NCBI GenBank assembly: GCA_008000375.1
Contig: SMOI01000389.1
Location: 1-28,212 of the forward strand
Origin: Poteriospumella lacustris
Lineage: Eukaryota > Sar > Chrysophyceae > Chromulinales > Dinobryaceae
DNA: 28,212 bases
Direction of reading: 5' to 3'
The notes beneath the pieces were generated by a model. The model saw only the letters and a list, made by a program, of their open reading frames with translations. It was not told the origin of the DNA and did not search any database. Position 1 is the first letter of the stretch; each line of letters opens with the position of its first letter. The translations under genes were made by a program, and so were the position numbers. Positions 19,287 through 28,212 of this stretch are shown here, one piece after another.

Positions 19287-22200
19287 TCAAGTCACACGCT
19301 GCGCGAAACGCACTTCGACGGGGTCACAGGCGTCGGAGGAGACCTCGCGTGCATCGCTGCCGTCGTGACTGTCGTCGTAGGTGCAGCGACTGCACAGGCG
19401 CGACCGCATCGGCGACGACAGCGCTGACAGTCGCGACCACCAACCCGAGGCGGTCGACGCCCCCGACTCCGACCGTGACGATGTCGCCGACGCTGTGCGC
19501 GAGCGGTACGGCCGCAGCGCGGCAGATGTCCAATGGGGGATCGCAGGCGCTGCAAACTGCTGGGGCTCGTCGAGCTCGTACAACTCCTCGTCGAGCGCCC
19601 ACAGCGCCGTCTCTTCGACCATTGGCATCGCCTGTTCCTCGTCGAAGAGGCCCCCGCTGTAGTACAGCGCCTCTATCGCCACATCGTCTGTGGCGCCGTC
19701 GTTCTCGTCGCTGTCGTCGTAAGAAAACAGCAGCGAGAGCCGCGAGTCGCCGCTGTGGCCGCGAGAGAGTCTCGACTCAGATGCGGAGCGCGACACGGAG
19801 AGCGACGAGGCAACGGTGCTATCCGACAAGTGCAGCGAGACGTTGAGCGACCGTGAAGCCGCACCATCGCCGCCATTGCCGCCAGTGTCGCCGTCCGCGT
19901 CGCCCGCATCGTCGTCGACGCTGGGGCTGTCAGCGTCTTCCTCGGTGCTGGCGCCGTCATCGTCGTCCGACACGACGTGCGCATCGCTGTCGTCCACCGA
20001 CGCGTCGTCCGGCAGCTCTTCTTCGCGTACGGCACGTCGTCGTCGGGCGACGTCGACTGCGACGTAGCCCAACAGCGCCGCTATCGGCAGCCCCACGGCC
20101 AGCCAGCCTCCGGCGACCATCGCGGCGCCGTATCGCCGCACGACATGCCGCGGTGACGAGAGCGACGGCTCGAGGATCAGGAAATACACGTGCGCGGTGA
20201 TGGCCAGCAGCAGCGTCATCGCGACGCTCATCGTCGTCACGACCGTCGTCGGCGAGCACCACAGCACCACGCATAGCGCCCAGCGCGCCGTCCAGTGCGT
20301 CGCCGTCCCCGCTGCTGTCGGCGACCGGTCGAACTGCGTCAGGTAGCGCAGCAGAGGCAACAGAACGCGCGTTTCAGGCGGCAGCGACGACTCGCGGTCT
20401 CGCTGCCAGCGCTGCACGTGACCCGCCGCCAGAGGGAAGAGCGGCTGCACCGCCTCGCGGTCCTGTGTCGTCCAGTGCAGCTGGCCGGGGAGGAACGACG
20501 GACAATGCGCCGACACCTGTCGCAGCGGCCGCGTGGCGACACCAGCCAGCAGCCACATGGGCAGCAGGCCGTGCGACAGGAGCAGCTCGCCCGTGCGGTT
20601 GAAGACGACGTCGGCCAGCCACTCCCACAGCACCGCGCGGAAGAACTTCACCTGCCAGCCGGGGCCGCGGCTCGCCGCCTTCGACAGCAGGAAGTACCAC
20701 GCTCCGCCGTGCATCGCGACGAGCAGCACCGCCATCGCCACGCGCCAGCCCGCCCACGACACCTGTGGCTTGTGCGTGAACCACGCCCTCACCTCTCGCT
20801 GGTAGTAGCGCGCCTGACGGGCCGCGACGCCGCGCTGACGCGTGGAGGCCGACGGCGTCTGCGCGATGAGGTCCCCGACGACCGCGTGCACGAACTGCAC
20901 GCCACGCCACGTGTCGTCCACTCGCTGCACCAACGCCGCTGCTGCGTCGCAGCTTCCGCAGCCACCGCCGGCCGAACCGTCGCCAGCGCCGCCCATGCGA
21001 ACGGTGCCCAGCCACGCGTCGCGTAACGCCACGACGCGTTGTGCCACGTGGCGGCAATCGTCACTGTCGCCGTGGCCGTCGAGGCCGTCGTGGCCTTCGT
21101 TTTTGTGCTGATCAGCACTACTGCAGCCATCGTCGACGGTGGCGGCCTTCGCAGCGTCGGCGTCATCGGTGCTGGTGGCGGTGGCGACGCGGTGGTTGGC
21201 GACGTCACCGGCGAGGAGGTCGAAGATGGTCTCGAGGAGGAAGGCGAGCAGCTGCGAGAAGGTCGACGTGATGAGAAAGGACAGCGTGAAGGCCGTCAGC
21301 GACAGCGTGTGCGGGTTCAGGCGACACGCGCGCGTCGCCGCGTCGTCGTCGGCCGCCGTGTCCGTGCGCAGCGCGAGGCGGTTGAAGACGCTGCCCTGCG
21401 CACTCTCGGTGAGCCAGCCGGCCACGTGCGCGTCGTCCGTCGCGGCGGGCGGCGTCCACAGACACTTGTGCACGCCGGGGTCCAGCGCCGTCCGCTGCGC
21501 GAGACACGACGCCTCGTCGAGCTGCGCGCCGCAGAAGCCGTCGTCGACGGGCGACTGCAGGTCGTAGAAGACGGCCAGCACGAAGCACGACATCGTCAGC
21601 GCCGTCACCGCGTGCACCACGTCGAGCTGTGCGCCCGTCGTGCGTCGCGCCCGACGGCGGTAGCCGATCGCATCAGCGTCGGTGGCGGCGTCGGCATCGG
21701 CGCCGGTGGCTGGCGCTGCCGCGTCGACCCAGCGGTGGTAGCCCGCGGCGCGCAGAGCCACGCGGCAGAACAAGTGCTTCGCGACGAGGATCTTCGCGAG
21801 ACGCGCCGGCCACCAGCGCAGCGGCTGCACCGCCGGCGGGACGATTGCGTCGAGATACGCGCGCCACGCCTCCTTCGCCGACGACGTGGCCTGTGTCGCG
21901 TCCTTGAGCGTTGCTGTCACCGACGGCGACTTTGATGGCGTCGTCTTCGTCTCATCGGTGGCGTGGCGACGGGCCAGCGCCCACAGCACGACGCCGACGC
22001 TCCACAGGCCGCCGAAGAGTACGAACATCCACGTCGACCGAGCCACCAGCGCGCTACCCGCCAGCGGCCGCGTCACCGACAGCACCGAGAACTGCAGCGG
22101 CGACGACGCGTACGAGCTCGTCGCGGCGATCGACAGGCGACCCTTCAGGCCCAGCAGCGCCGCCGACGCGTTCGCCGTCGCGCCGTAGCCGCAGCGACAC

Positions 22201-25043
22201 ACGAGCGACGAGGCGCCGGTGACGACGGCCTCGCAGTAGCTGTTGCTGGCCACGGAGAGGTCGGCCAGGTTCAACACGCTGCAGACTTGCTTCGGCACGG
22301 GGCAGGCGCGGTACACTCGCGTGGAGGCGGTGCCGATGCACGAGAGGTTCAGCCAGACGCGCGGCTGGGCGCAGAAGGTCGCGACGGACTCGACGACGCC
22401 CACGCGGCAACTGTGGTTCAGCGCGCCGGCCGCGCCGCCCGCCGCCGGTTGCACTGTGAGGCTCGCCTCGAACGTCGGCAGCGTCACGCTCTGCGCCGCC
22501 TGCGACCCATTGCGCGTCGTGAGCGTGCTCAGCTCGATCGTGAGGACGCCGGATGCCAGCGTCGGTCGGTAGATCGCCGGCGTCGACGCGTTCCCCGTCG
22601 ATCCTCCACCGCCGAGCGTCGTCGACGGCAGCGCGCTCGCGGCCACTTCGACGACCGACACGAGCAGCGCGCTGTTCGACGTCTGCGCGATGCTCAGCGC
22701 GTTGCCCGGCGACGCGAGCGGCACCCTCCAGGGCTGGCCCGACGAGGCGTTGGCCGACGGAGTCAGCACGGTGAGGCTCACGGTGCCGGTGCCACTGGCG
22801 ACGACGACTGTCGAGCCGGTCGACGCGTTGCGCTGCAGCGCCGCCAGCAGCGCCGCCAGCAGCGACTGCCTCACCGCCTCGAGCGACGCAGCGACCTCCG
22901 ACAGCGACGTGTTCGACGGCCGCGTGTGATTCGCAGCGGACGAAGGCGGCGTCGGCGAGCGGCTCGGCGAACGGGTCGGCGTCGGCGAAGGCCGCTTCGT
23001 GGGTCGCCGTGTAGGCCGCAACGTCGGCGCTGCAGTCGGCTGCACCGTGGGCTGCACTGTGGGCTGTGTCGAGGGCTGTGTCGAGGGCTGTGTCGAGGGC
23101 TGTGTCGAGGGCTGAGTCGTCACTTGTGACGTGGGCTGTGCCGTGGGCGGCGTTGTTGGGCCACCGGAGGGCTGAGTCGTTGGGCAGACCGTCGGGCAGC
23201 CGGATGGCCGCGCGGTGGGCTGGTCGCTCGGCTGGCTCGACGGCAGAGCAGACGGTGCGCTGCTCGGAGCTGTGGTCGGAGCAGCCGACGGGACGGTCGA
23301 TGGCTGCGATGACGGCGTCCCAGTGGGCGACAGCGATGGTGCACCACTGGGTGGCTGGGTGGGCTGTGACGACGGCTGTGACGACGGCTGGCACGACGGC
23401 TGCGACGACGGCTGAGTCGAGGGTGCGGTTGACGGTGGAGAGGAAGGGAAGGTCGTCGGTTGTTGCGTCGGCCGTGCAGACGGCTGTAGCGATGGCTGCG
23501 TTGACGGCTGAGACGACGGCTGCGACGTCGGTTGGGACGACGGTTCAGCCGAAGGATGGCCTGTGGGCTGCAGAGAAGGCTGTGACGTTGGCTCCGATGA
23601 CGGTTGTCTCGTCGGTGAGCGGGTTGGCTGGTTCGTGGGCTGTGACGACGGCTGTGCTGAAGGGCGTGTCGTTGGTTGGCGTGACGGCTGAACAGTAGGC
23701 TGGCGTGATGGGTGGGATGAGGGCGGCGTCGAAGGCTGGTTTGTGGGCTGCGAGGACGGCTGCGATGACGGATCGGCTGTGGGCTGAACCGTCGGCTGAA
23801 CCGTCGGCTGGTTCGTTGGCTTCGGCGACGGTTCTGACGAAGGCTGCGACGAGGGCTGCAATGACGGCTGAGCAGACGGCTGGGAAGACGGTTCAGCAGA
23901 CGGTTGACATGTGGGTTGCCTGGAAGGCTGAATGGTGGGCTGTGATGCCGGCTGCGATGACGGCTGCGATGACGGCTGCGATGACGGCTGCGATGACGGC
24001 CGGCACGACGGAACAGCAGAAGGCTGAGCAGACGGTTGCGCCGTGGGCTGCATCGTGGGCTGTGATGAGGGCTGTACCGTGGGCTGGCAGGACGGCTGAC
24101 GAGACGGTTGTGTCGATGGCTGGCGAGACGGTTGTTTCGATGGCTGGCGAGACGGTTGTATCGATGGCTGGCGAGACGGTTGTGTCGATGGCTGACGAGA
24201 CGGTTGTTTCGATGGCTGGCGAGACGGTTGTGTCGATGGCTGGCGAGACGGTTGTGTCGATGGCTGACGAGACGGTTGTGCCGATGGCTGACGAGACGGT
24301 TGTGCCGATGGCTGGCGAGACGGTTGTGTCGATGGCTGACGAGACGGTTGTGTCGATGGCTGTGATGTTGGTTGCCTGGAAGGCGATACCGTTGGCGATA
24401 ACGTGCTTGGTATCGCGTACATGAATACTTTGTGCGAAGAATAGGAGAATTTTGCCGACCCGGCCACATAGACCGTTTGACACAAACTGTCCGACGAGCC
24501 AATGTTGCCGATGCCCCAGAAGCTCGTCGGAACTGCCACGTTCGCGTCCATGACACCGGAGGCCGCTCCCCAAACACCGTCGTCACTACTGAAACTGGAT
24601 CCGGAGCCGCTTAGCTTGGCCGTGGTGATCGCTGCGGTTTTACTGAAAAACCATGTCCCAGAATACGCGTACACGGCACTGGCGCCACCCCCGGCGGCAT
24701 TCGACGTGTCGATCACAGTGAAGGACACTGTCTCACCGCTCACCACAGCGTCTGCGAATCGACTGGCCAAAGTCTTCTCGCTGGAAAAGGTCCACAAGAT
24801 CCGAAAGAGCTCGTTACTCCCGTCGGATGTAACGATTTCCTGCCACATCCTGTGCGCAAACGTGGCCGCGCTCGTGGAGAAGTAGTAGGCGCTGGATACA
24901 GTGATGGAAGATGACCCGTAGGCCAAGTTCTCAGCGCACTGACTACCTCCGACGACGGCAAATAAAGTTTGGCCCGAAATTTCAACCACAAGAATCGCCA
25001 GAACGAGAAAGACGATCATTCCGCTGGTTGCATTCAAATGCAT
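19287..25043 (-). CDS. Secreted-then-membrane protein with PSxQ-repeat stalk, GPS-like region and 7-8 membrane segments
   Basis: This is one uninterrupted 1,918-residue frame. I do not recognise a named family. The N-terminus has a signal peptide (core MIVFLVLAILVVEISG, residues 9-24, probably cut before Q25). Residues about 25-215 form a beta-rich, aromatic and glycine-rich ectodomain with few cysteines. Residues about 216-696 are P-S/T-x-Q-P repeats, a rigid extracellular stalk. Residues 697-1000 carry many N-x-S/T sites and a cysteine-rich end with CEAVVTGASSLVCRCGYG (CRC near 947-949), which resembles the GPS/GAIN boundary of adhesion receptors but lacks the HLT/S cleavage triplet. Membrane segments lie near 1003-1025, 1143-1161, 1245-1277, 1433-1452, 1483-1503, 1585-1623 (possibly two) and 1636-1664. 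A cytosolic tail of about 250 residues is acidic and Ser-rich. The layout resembles polycystin-like or adhesion-receptor-like surface proteins; neither assignment is proven. The stop codon is the TGA at 19287-19289. Upstream the gene faces the gene-poor right-hand region. Confidence 0.9.
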   Translation of the reverse strand: MHLNATSGMIVFLVLAILVVEISGQTLFAVVGGSQCAENLAYGSSSITVSSAYYFSTSAATFAHRMWQEIVTSDGSNELFRILWTFSSEKTLASRFADAVVSGETVSFTVIDTSNAAGGGASAVYAYSGTWFFSKTAAITTAKLSGSGSSFSSDDGVWGAASGVMDANVAVPTSFWGIGNIGSSDSLCQTVYVAGSAKFSYSSHKVFMYAIPSTLSPTVSPSRQPTSQPSTQPSRQPSTQPSRQPSAQPSRQPSAQPSRQPSTQPSRQPSTQPSRQPSKQPSRQPSTQPSRQPSIQPSRQPSKQPSRQPSTQPSRQPSCQPTVQPSSQPTMQPTAQPSAQPSAVPSCRPSSQPSSQPSSQPSSQPASQPTIQPSRQPTCQPSAEPSSQPSAQPSLQPSSQPSSEPSPKPTNQPTVQPTVQPTADPSSQPSSQPTNQPSTPPSSHPSRQPTVQPSRQPTTRPSAQPSSQPTNQPTRSPTRQPSSEPTSQPSLQPTGHPSAEPSSQPTSQPSSQPSTQPSLQPSARPTQQPTTFPSSPPSTAPSTQPSSQPSCQPSSQPSSQPTQPPSGAPSLSPTGTPSSQPSTVPSAAPTTAPSSAPSALPSSQPSDQPTARPSGCPTVCPTTQPSGGPTTPPTAQPTSQVTTQPSTQPSTQPSTQPSTQPTVQPTVQPTAAPTLRPTRRPTKRPSPTPTRSPSRSPTPPSSAANHTRPSNTSLSEVAASLEAVRQSLLAALLAALQRNASTGSTVVVASGTGTVSLTVLTPSANASSGQPWRVPLASPGNALSIAQTSNSALLVSVVEVAASALPSTTLGGGGSTGNASTPAIYRPTLASGVLTIELSTLTTRNGSQAAQSVTLPTFEASLTVQPAAGGAAGALNHSCRVGVVESVATFCAQPRVWLNLSCIGTASTRVYRACPVPKQVCSVLNLADLSVASNSYCEAVVTGASSLVCRCGYGATANASAALLGLKGRLSIAATSSYASSPLQFSVLSVTRPLAGSALVARSTWMFVLFGGLWSVGVVLWALARRHATDETKTTPSKSPSVTATLKDATQATSSAKEAWRAYLDAIVPPAVQPLRWWPARLAKILVAKHLFCRVALRAAGYHRWVDAAAPATGADADAATDADAIGYRRRARRTTGAQLDVVHAVTALTMSCFVLAVFYDLQSPVDDGFCGAQLDEASCLAQRTALDPGVHKCLWTPPAATDDAHVAGWLTESAQGSVFNRLALRTDTAADDDAATRACRLNPHTLSLTAFTLSFLITSTFSQLLAFLLETIFDLLAGDVANHRVATATSTDDADAAKAATVDDGCSSADQHKNEGHDGLDGHGDSDDCRHVAQRVVALRDAWLGTVRMGGAGDGSAGGGCGSCDAAAALVQRVDDTWRGVQFVHAVVGDLIAQTPSASTRQRGVAARQARYYQREVRAWFTHKPQVSWAGWRVAMAVLLVAMHGGAWYFLLSKAASRGPGWQVKFFRAVLWEWLADVVFNRTGELLLSHGLLPMWLLAGVATRPLRQVSAHCPSFLPGQLHWTTQDREAVQPLFPLAAGHVQRWQRDRESSLPPETRVLLPLLRYLTQFDRSPTAAGTATHWTARWALCVVLWCSPTTVVTTMSVAMTLLLAITAHVYFLILEPSLSSPRHVVRRYGAAMVAGGWLAVGLPIAALLGYVAVDVARRRRAVREEELPDDASVDDSDAHVVSDDDDGASTEEDADSPSVDDDAGDADGDTGGNGGDGAASRSLNVSLHLSDSTVASSLSVSRSASESRLSRGHSGDSRLSLLFSYDDSDENDGATDDVAIEALYYSGGLFDEEQAMPMVEETALWALDEELYELDEPQQFAAPAIPHWTSAALRPYRSRTASATSSRSESGASTASGWWSRLSALSSPMRSRLCSRCTYDDSHDGSDAREVSSDACDPVEVRFAQRVT
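22940..24398 (-). repeat. PSxQ/PTxQ repeat domain of the membrane protein
   Basis: About 480 residues of the tetrapeptide P-S/T-x-Q, mostly in 12-nt units, change near the inner end into P-T-x-R/S-P repeats rich in Arg and Pro (TLRPTRRPTKRPSPTPTRSP). The variable position x is most often R, S, T or A. Units diverge towards the membrane-proximal side, while the outer end is nearly homogeneous, which suggests recent expansion there. Confidence 0.95.
24090..24360 (-). repeat. 24-nt higher-order tandem array (RQPSxQPS)
   Basis: About eleven copies of a 24-nt unit (plus strand GGCTGGCGAGACGGTTGTGT plus four more bases) encode RQPS-xQPS, with x being T, A, K, I or C. Copies differ at only one or two positions, far fewer than the 12-nt units of the rest of the stalk, so this block expanded as a dimeric unit. 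Confidence 0.95.
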
Positions 25044-26053
25044 GTGGAGGAAATTGATTGGACCTCCCTAGCGCATCATAGACTGTACTGAAGACATACG
25101 GCGACTTGGCAATGTGGAAGTGGGACCAGAATCGGAGTGCTTCTCTGGCTTCTTCGTTGCATCGCATTGATACCTCTGCGACTTCCAACTTCGGACTTCG
25201 AATGGCTCTGACGACAGTGCCTTATTGTACATTCAATACTGCATGAATCCCACTAGCAAACTTATTATGCGCAAACCTATGTACACAGAACACTCGGAGT
25301 CTGTCAAATTTGAAACCGTCGAAGGCTGACGCAGCGGTGGGGCCGACAAGAGGAGACGACGGCCAACACAGGCAAGAAAAAGGTTTTACGAGCGATATGC
25401 TTCACCAGATGTCACTGACAGCTGATCGCCGCGATTATCGATTGCTTGTCTTGCGACGAGGCGGTGCAGAGCACAAAGAACTCTGCTCTCTGTGCCGTCG
25501 TCGGCGTGCGATCACCGTCGGGGCCGATCACTGCCAGCGTGTGGAAGCTCACTTCGGCTGAACGACTGACACCCAGAGACTTCTTTCCCCGCAATATGGC
25601 ATATCGCTATCTACCCTAGGTGCAGCATCCCAAACTCTGCAATCCCAGGCTGTTTTCAGACGATACGCATCGCCAGATGATCAGACCCATCGGTCGGAAG
25701 TGCCTTTGAGGCCCGTTCTCGGTGCCGACGAAGAGTCTTCGACGCACTGCTTTCGCATGCTCCGCATACTGCATGTGCTCGTAAGCGATGGGCGGGCGAC
25801 AGACGTGAAAAAGCCCATTTTCTGGATCGCCGTGCGTCCGATACCCGGCGCGACGACGAAAGGCCGCCGCTTCGAGGCGTCGTACCACTCGCATCTGATG
25901 CTCAATCACCACTGTCGATGGGTCTCAGGGGTTGTCTACATGTCGTAGATAGCGAATATGGGCGAGCTTCGGACGCTCGAGCGATAGTTGCGGTTTTCTG
26001 GCGACAAACGTCGAAATCGACGGGGCTACGACGTGCGAGGACGAGGAAACGGA

Positions 26054-26073
26054 GGTTTTCCCGACGGAAAACC
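26054..26073. repeat. Perfect 8-bp inverted repeat
   Basis: GGTTTTCC-CGAC-GGAAAACC forms a perfect 8-bp stem with a 4-base loop. No gene or T-run is attached to it. It could be a protein-binding dyad or chance. Confidence 0.6.
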
Positions 26074-27971
26074 ACGAATACAGCGCCGCTTGCGATGGCT
26101 CATGGCTCGTTGGGTTGCCCGTGCCTTGTACAACACATCTATGAGCAACGCACCGTTTTCTGCGCGTTTTCGGTGCGGCAAAGCGTCGGGAAACACCTCG
26201 TGGCCCGGCCCTGGACCCCAATTCCTCCCTCTTCCGTCGCCATAGCAACGCCAGAATGCGTGTCGAACGGCGCCAGGCAGTCGCCGTATGGGCTGGCTAC
26301 ACTGGCCATGGCTTCTTCCGCGATCCTTCGCGTTATCTACGCAGCAGCGGGGCGGCTGTCGGACCGTGCTCAGACGGTGAGCGACGGAAACGGCATCCGC
26401 CGTGAGCCCTGCGGCGTCTCCGGACGAGAGAAAACGAGAGAAAAGGGTCCCACCGTGTGTGCGAGCACTGTGGAACACGGCCACAACGATGGGAGTGCGG
26501 TGCCGACCCGTGAGAGGCAGCTGTATCGCGCCAGATGCCGCCGTCGCCTCGCCGTAGCACCCGGCACCAACGAGACAGCCGCAGCCCCGAGAGCAACCGA
26601 ACGAGCGAAGCCCTCCATGAAGGATGGCAACCGCTCAGCATTGCGCACAAGAGAGAGGCAGCGAAGACAGAGACTCGACTCCGTCCCGCCTGGCTATGGC
26701 CACACGGCCGACCCGACGGTGTCGCCCCAACGGCAGCCCCCTCCCCCGCCTCCCACAAGGGCAACGCGCACAGCCACATCTCTCTCGTCGGTGACGCCCA
26801 CACTCTCTCGCTCCACTCAGTAGCATATCCGGATCAACGCCTGTCAACGCCATTCTCCGACCCGCAGGAGTACGGTCGGGGAGAGGAAAGCCCGGGGCCC
26901 TGGGCGTGGGGCAGTGGTGGTGTCGCTCGCACCGCCGAGGCCGGGCGTCTGCACCTGCTGACCACTCCACAGCCGATCGGGGCACCCGCTCACGAGAGAC
27001 TATCAGCAATACGATGGCGCGTGGCATATGGTGCGCATCAGGCAGTCGAGGCCACCGCCACAACGTTGCACCGCTTCACCGCCCACGCGCCGAGGGCTGC
27101 AGAGCAAAACCCTTTGTCGATGGCTTTACGCAGCTGCAACCTGCCGATGGATTCGTCTCTGAGACGGCAGTTACTGCTGCTCCTTCTAGTTGATGGTACT
27201 GACCGCTGACGCTGGCTGCCGGCGACGATGAATGAAAACGGCGACGAGGGTTGGGTGGCGGTCGGGGGCCGAAGGGAGGCGGCACACCTCAAGCCGCCGC
27301 CTCAGCCTCAGAAGAATCGTTCCAAGCCTCCCACGACTCACAAAACGACGTGTTTCACACGCTTCTCTTCGATGACTGGAGATGTTTGGGGGTGTGGTGG
27401 GCTGAGGGCAAACGGAACAACAGCGGAAGTCCCATCGACGTGAAGCGCATCGAAAGGGGTTGAGGCCGCCCGGAAACCAGCCGTCCCGAGAGACTGTGAA
27501 GGTAGCACGATGTCCGCCCAGGTCTTTGATACAGACTCCTTGTGGATGGAGCTTGCTCTGCGAGAACAGTGCGACTGGTGGTCCACGGCGGCCACCTTCG
27601 GAACACGGAGGACGAACCCACCGTGAAACGAAGATTCCGATCTCACCGACTGCTGCTGGCCTTATTCCGTTGTCGACGTTGTTCTCCGTATCCTTTGGGT
27701 TGTTCCTAACTTCCAGAGGCACTCTGACTCGACCGAGAACCGCACAGCCGCAAGTGAACAAGGTCTATCAACAACCCGAAAACACTCTCCTGGTTCTGGT
27801 TCGATTCCACTCGGTCTTTTCATCTTGGTGGAGAGACAGTGTCCCCCGTGCAGCTCACCATTAAGGGGCCCACAAAGAGGAGACCTTGCAAGTGTCTTGC
27901 TAGCTTGACTCGCTTGAAGTTGTCCTCAACAGGCGCCAGAGCGACGATTTCAGCTGAGCACCAGTGACGCC

Positions 27972-28002
27972 AAGATAAACACCTTTGGAGGTTGTTTATC
28001 TT
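27972..28002. repeat. Strong inverted repeat (12-13 bp arms)
   Basis: AAGATAAACACC and GGTTGTTTATCTT are inverted copies differing only by one extra base, separated by six bases (TTTGGA). The arms are AT-rich within mixed-composition DNA and end about 70 bases before the possible gene start at 28072. It could be a dyad binding site or the remnant of a small palindromic element. Confidence 0.8.
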
Positions 28003-28071
28003 TGTTGTGGATCCATAGGCGGCGAATTAATTGGTGGAATTCTTTGCACTAGCCGTTGGCGTTCTGTCTCA

Positions 28072-28212
28072 ATGGATGAATGGGTGTATGTATGTCGCAT
28101 GAGCGCCTGGAAAGCGCCGTGGAGGTCGGCTCGGCCGATTTCGCGCGCCGAGCGTCGCTGGAGCGTCCGCCATCGCCCGCCGATGGATCAACTCGCTGAA
28201 GGTATGTCTCAT
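28072..28212 (+). CDS. Possible first exon of a gene running off the right edge
   Basis: From ATG 28072 a frame is open to the window end (47 codons, beginning MDEWVYVCRMSAWKAPWRSA). GC content rises sharply after 28,100, as it does inside the other genes, and GAAG-GTATGT near 28,197-28,206 would make a good splice donor. Other frames are also partly open. A minus-strand frame ending at a TAG near 28,055 (peptide end IHPLRQNANG) could equally be the C-terminus of a gene from the right. Product unknown. Confidence 0.2.
   Translation, partial: MDEWVYVCRMSAWKAPWRSARPISRAERRWSVRHRPPMDQLAEGMSH

Larger units (their letters stand above)
25044..28071. other. Gene-poor region, no supported gene
   Basis: About 3 kb upstream of the membrane-protein gene. 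The ORFs here (the longest is 224 codons at 26535-27209 plus) overlap comparable ORFs on the other strand. They have no recognisable domain and no strong GC3 bias, so I assign none. Two inverted repeats are annotated separately. A GGTTCGATTCC at 27798-27808 matches a Pol III B box and is followed by TTTT, but no A box or tRNA fold accompanies it. The left 250 bases probably hold the promoter and 5' UTR of the membrane-protein gene. Confidence 0.5.

Noticed and set aside
23066-24586. Repeat-encoded ORFs such as the plus-strand MCRWLARRLFRW repeat and the minus-strand SHRHNRL repeat
   Set aside because: A repeat whose unit is a multiple of three is open in all frames. Only the PSxQ frame joins a signal peptide and membrane segments.
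26535-27209. 224-codon plus-strand ORF in the gene-poor region
   Set aside because: Low-complexity Pro/Ser/Arg/His content, no domain, and overlapping ORFs on the opposite strand. Kept only as something to test with RNA data.
27798-27812. Perfect B-box match GGTTCGATTCC followed by TTTT
   Set aside because: No A box, acceptor stem or cloverleaf can be built around it. It could be chance or a decayed Pol III unit.

Overview
The window is nuclear DNA from a eukaryotic protist. Protein genes are split by short GT-AG introns (56, 148 and 57 nt), there is a Pol III tRNA-Ser gene, and there are very long low-complexity proteins but no operon structure. A secreted-then-membrane protein carries hundreds of residues of P-S-x-Q repeats. 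From general knowledge this stalk type is common in stramenopiles (ochrophyte algae, oomycetes), so a stramenopile is my best guess, held only moderately. Base composition is very uneven. The block from about 2.2 to 14.2 kb is extremely GC-rich with nearly all codons ending in G or C, while the gap at 15.0-15.6 kb is AT-rich.

Layout, left to right: (1) the 5' part of an unrecognised minus-strand gene running off the left edge (1-1046); (2) a minus-strand tRNA-Ser(GCT) at 1317-1398 with a T5 terminator and an upstream TATA-like box; (3) a giant minus-strand gene (2175-14923, roughly 4,250 codons) whose N-terminal third is open and carries an IQ-motif array and one EF-hand-like loop, while the rest is coding-like but broken by some 25 frame changes; (4) an AT-rich divergent promoter region; (5) a plus-strand, four-exon DUS3 gene (15712-18330) for tRNA dihydrouridine-47 synthase with two CCCH zinc fingers; (6) a convergent intergenic gap with an ATCACT microsatellite; (7) a minus-strand 1,918-residue membrane protein (19287-25043) with signal peptide, unknown ectodomain, about 480 residues of PSxQ repeats, a GPS-like cysteine region, 7-8 membrane segments and an acidic tail; (8) about 3 kb with no gene I can support, holding one strong inverted repeat; (9) a possible first exon at the right edge.

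The genes do not form an evident pathway. DUS3 modifies tRNA, and the membrane protein looks like a cell-surface adhesion or sensory protein. The giant IQ/EF-hand protein would be expected to bind calmodulin. The main points for a second look are the serial, mostly same-direction frame breaks in the giant gene, the architecture of the two large unassigned proteins, and an insertion inside the catalytic domain of DUS3.
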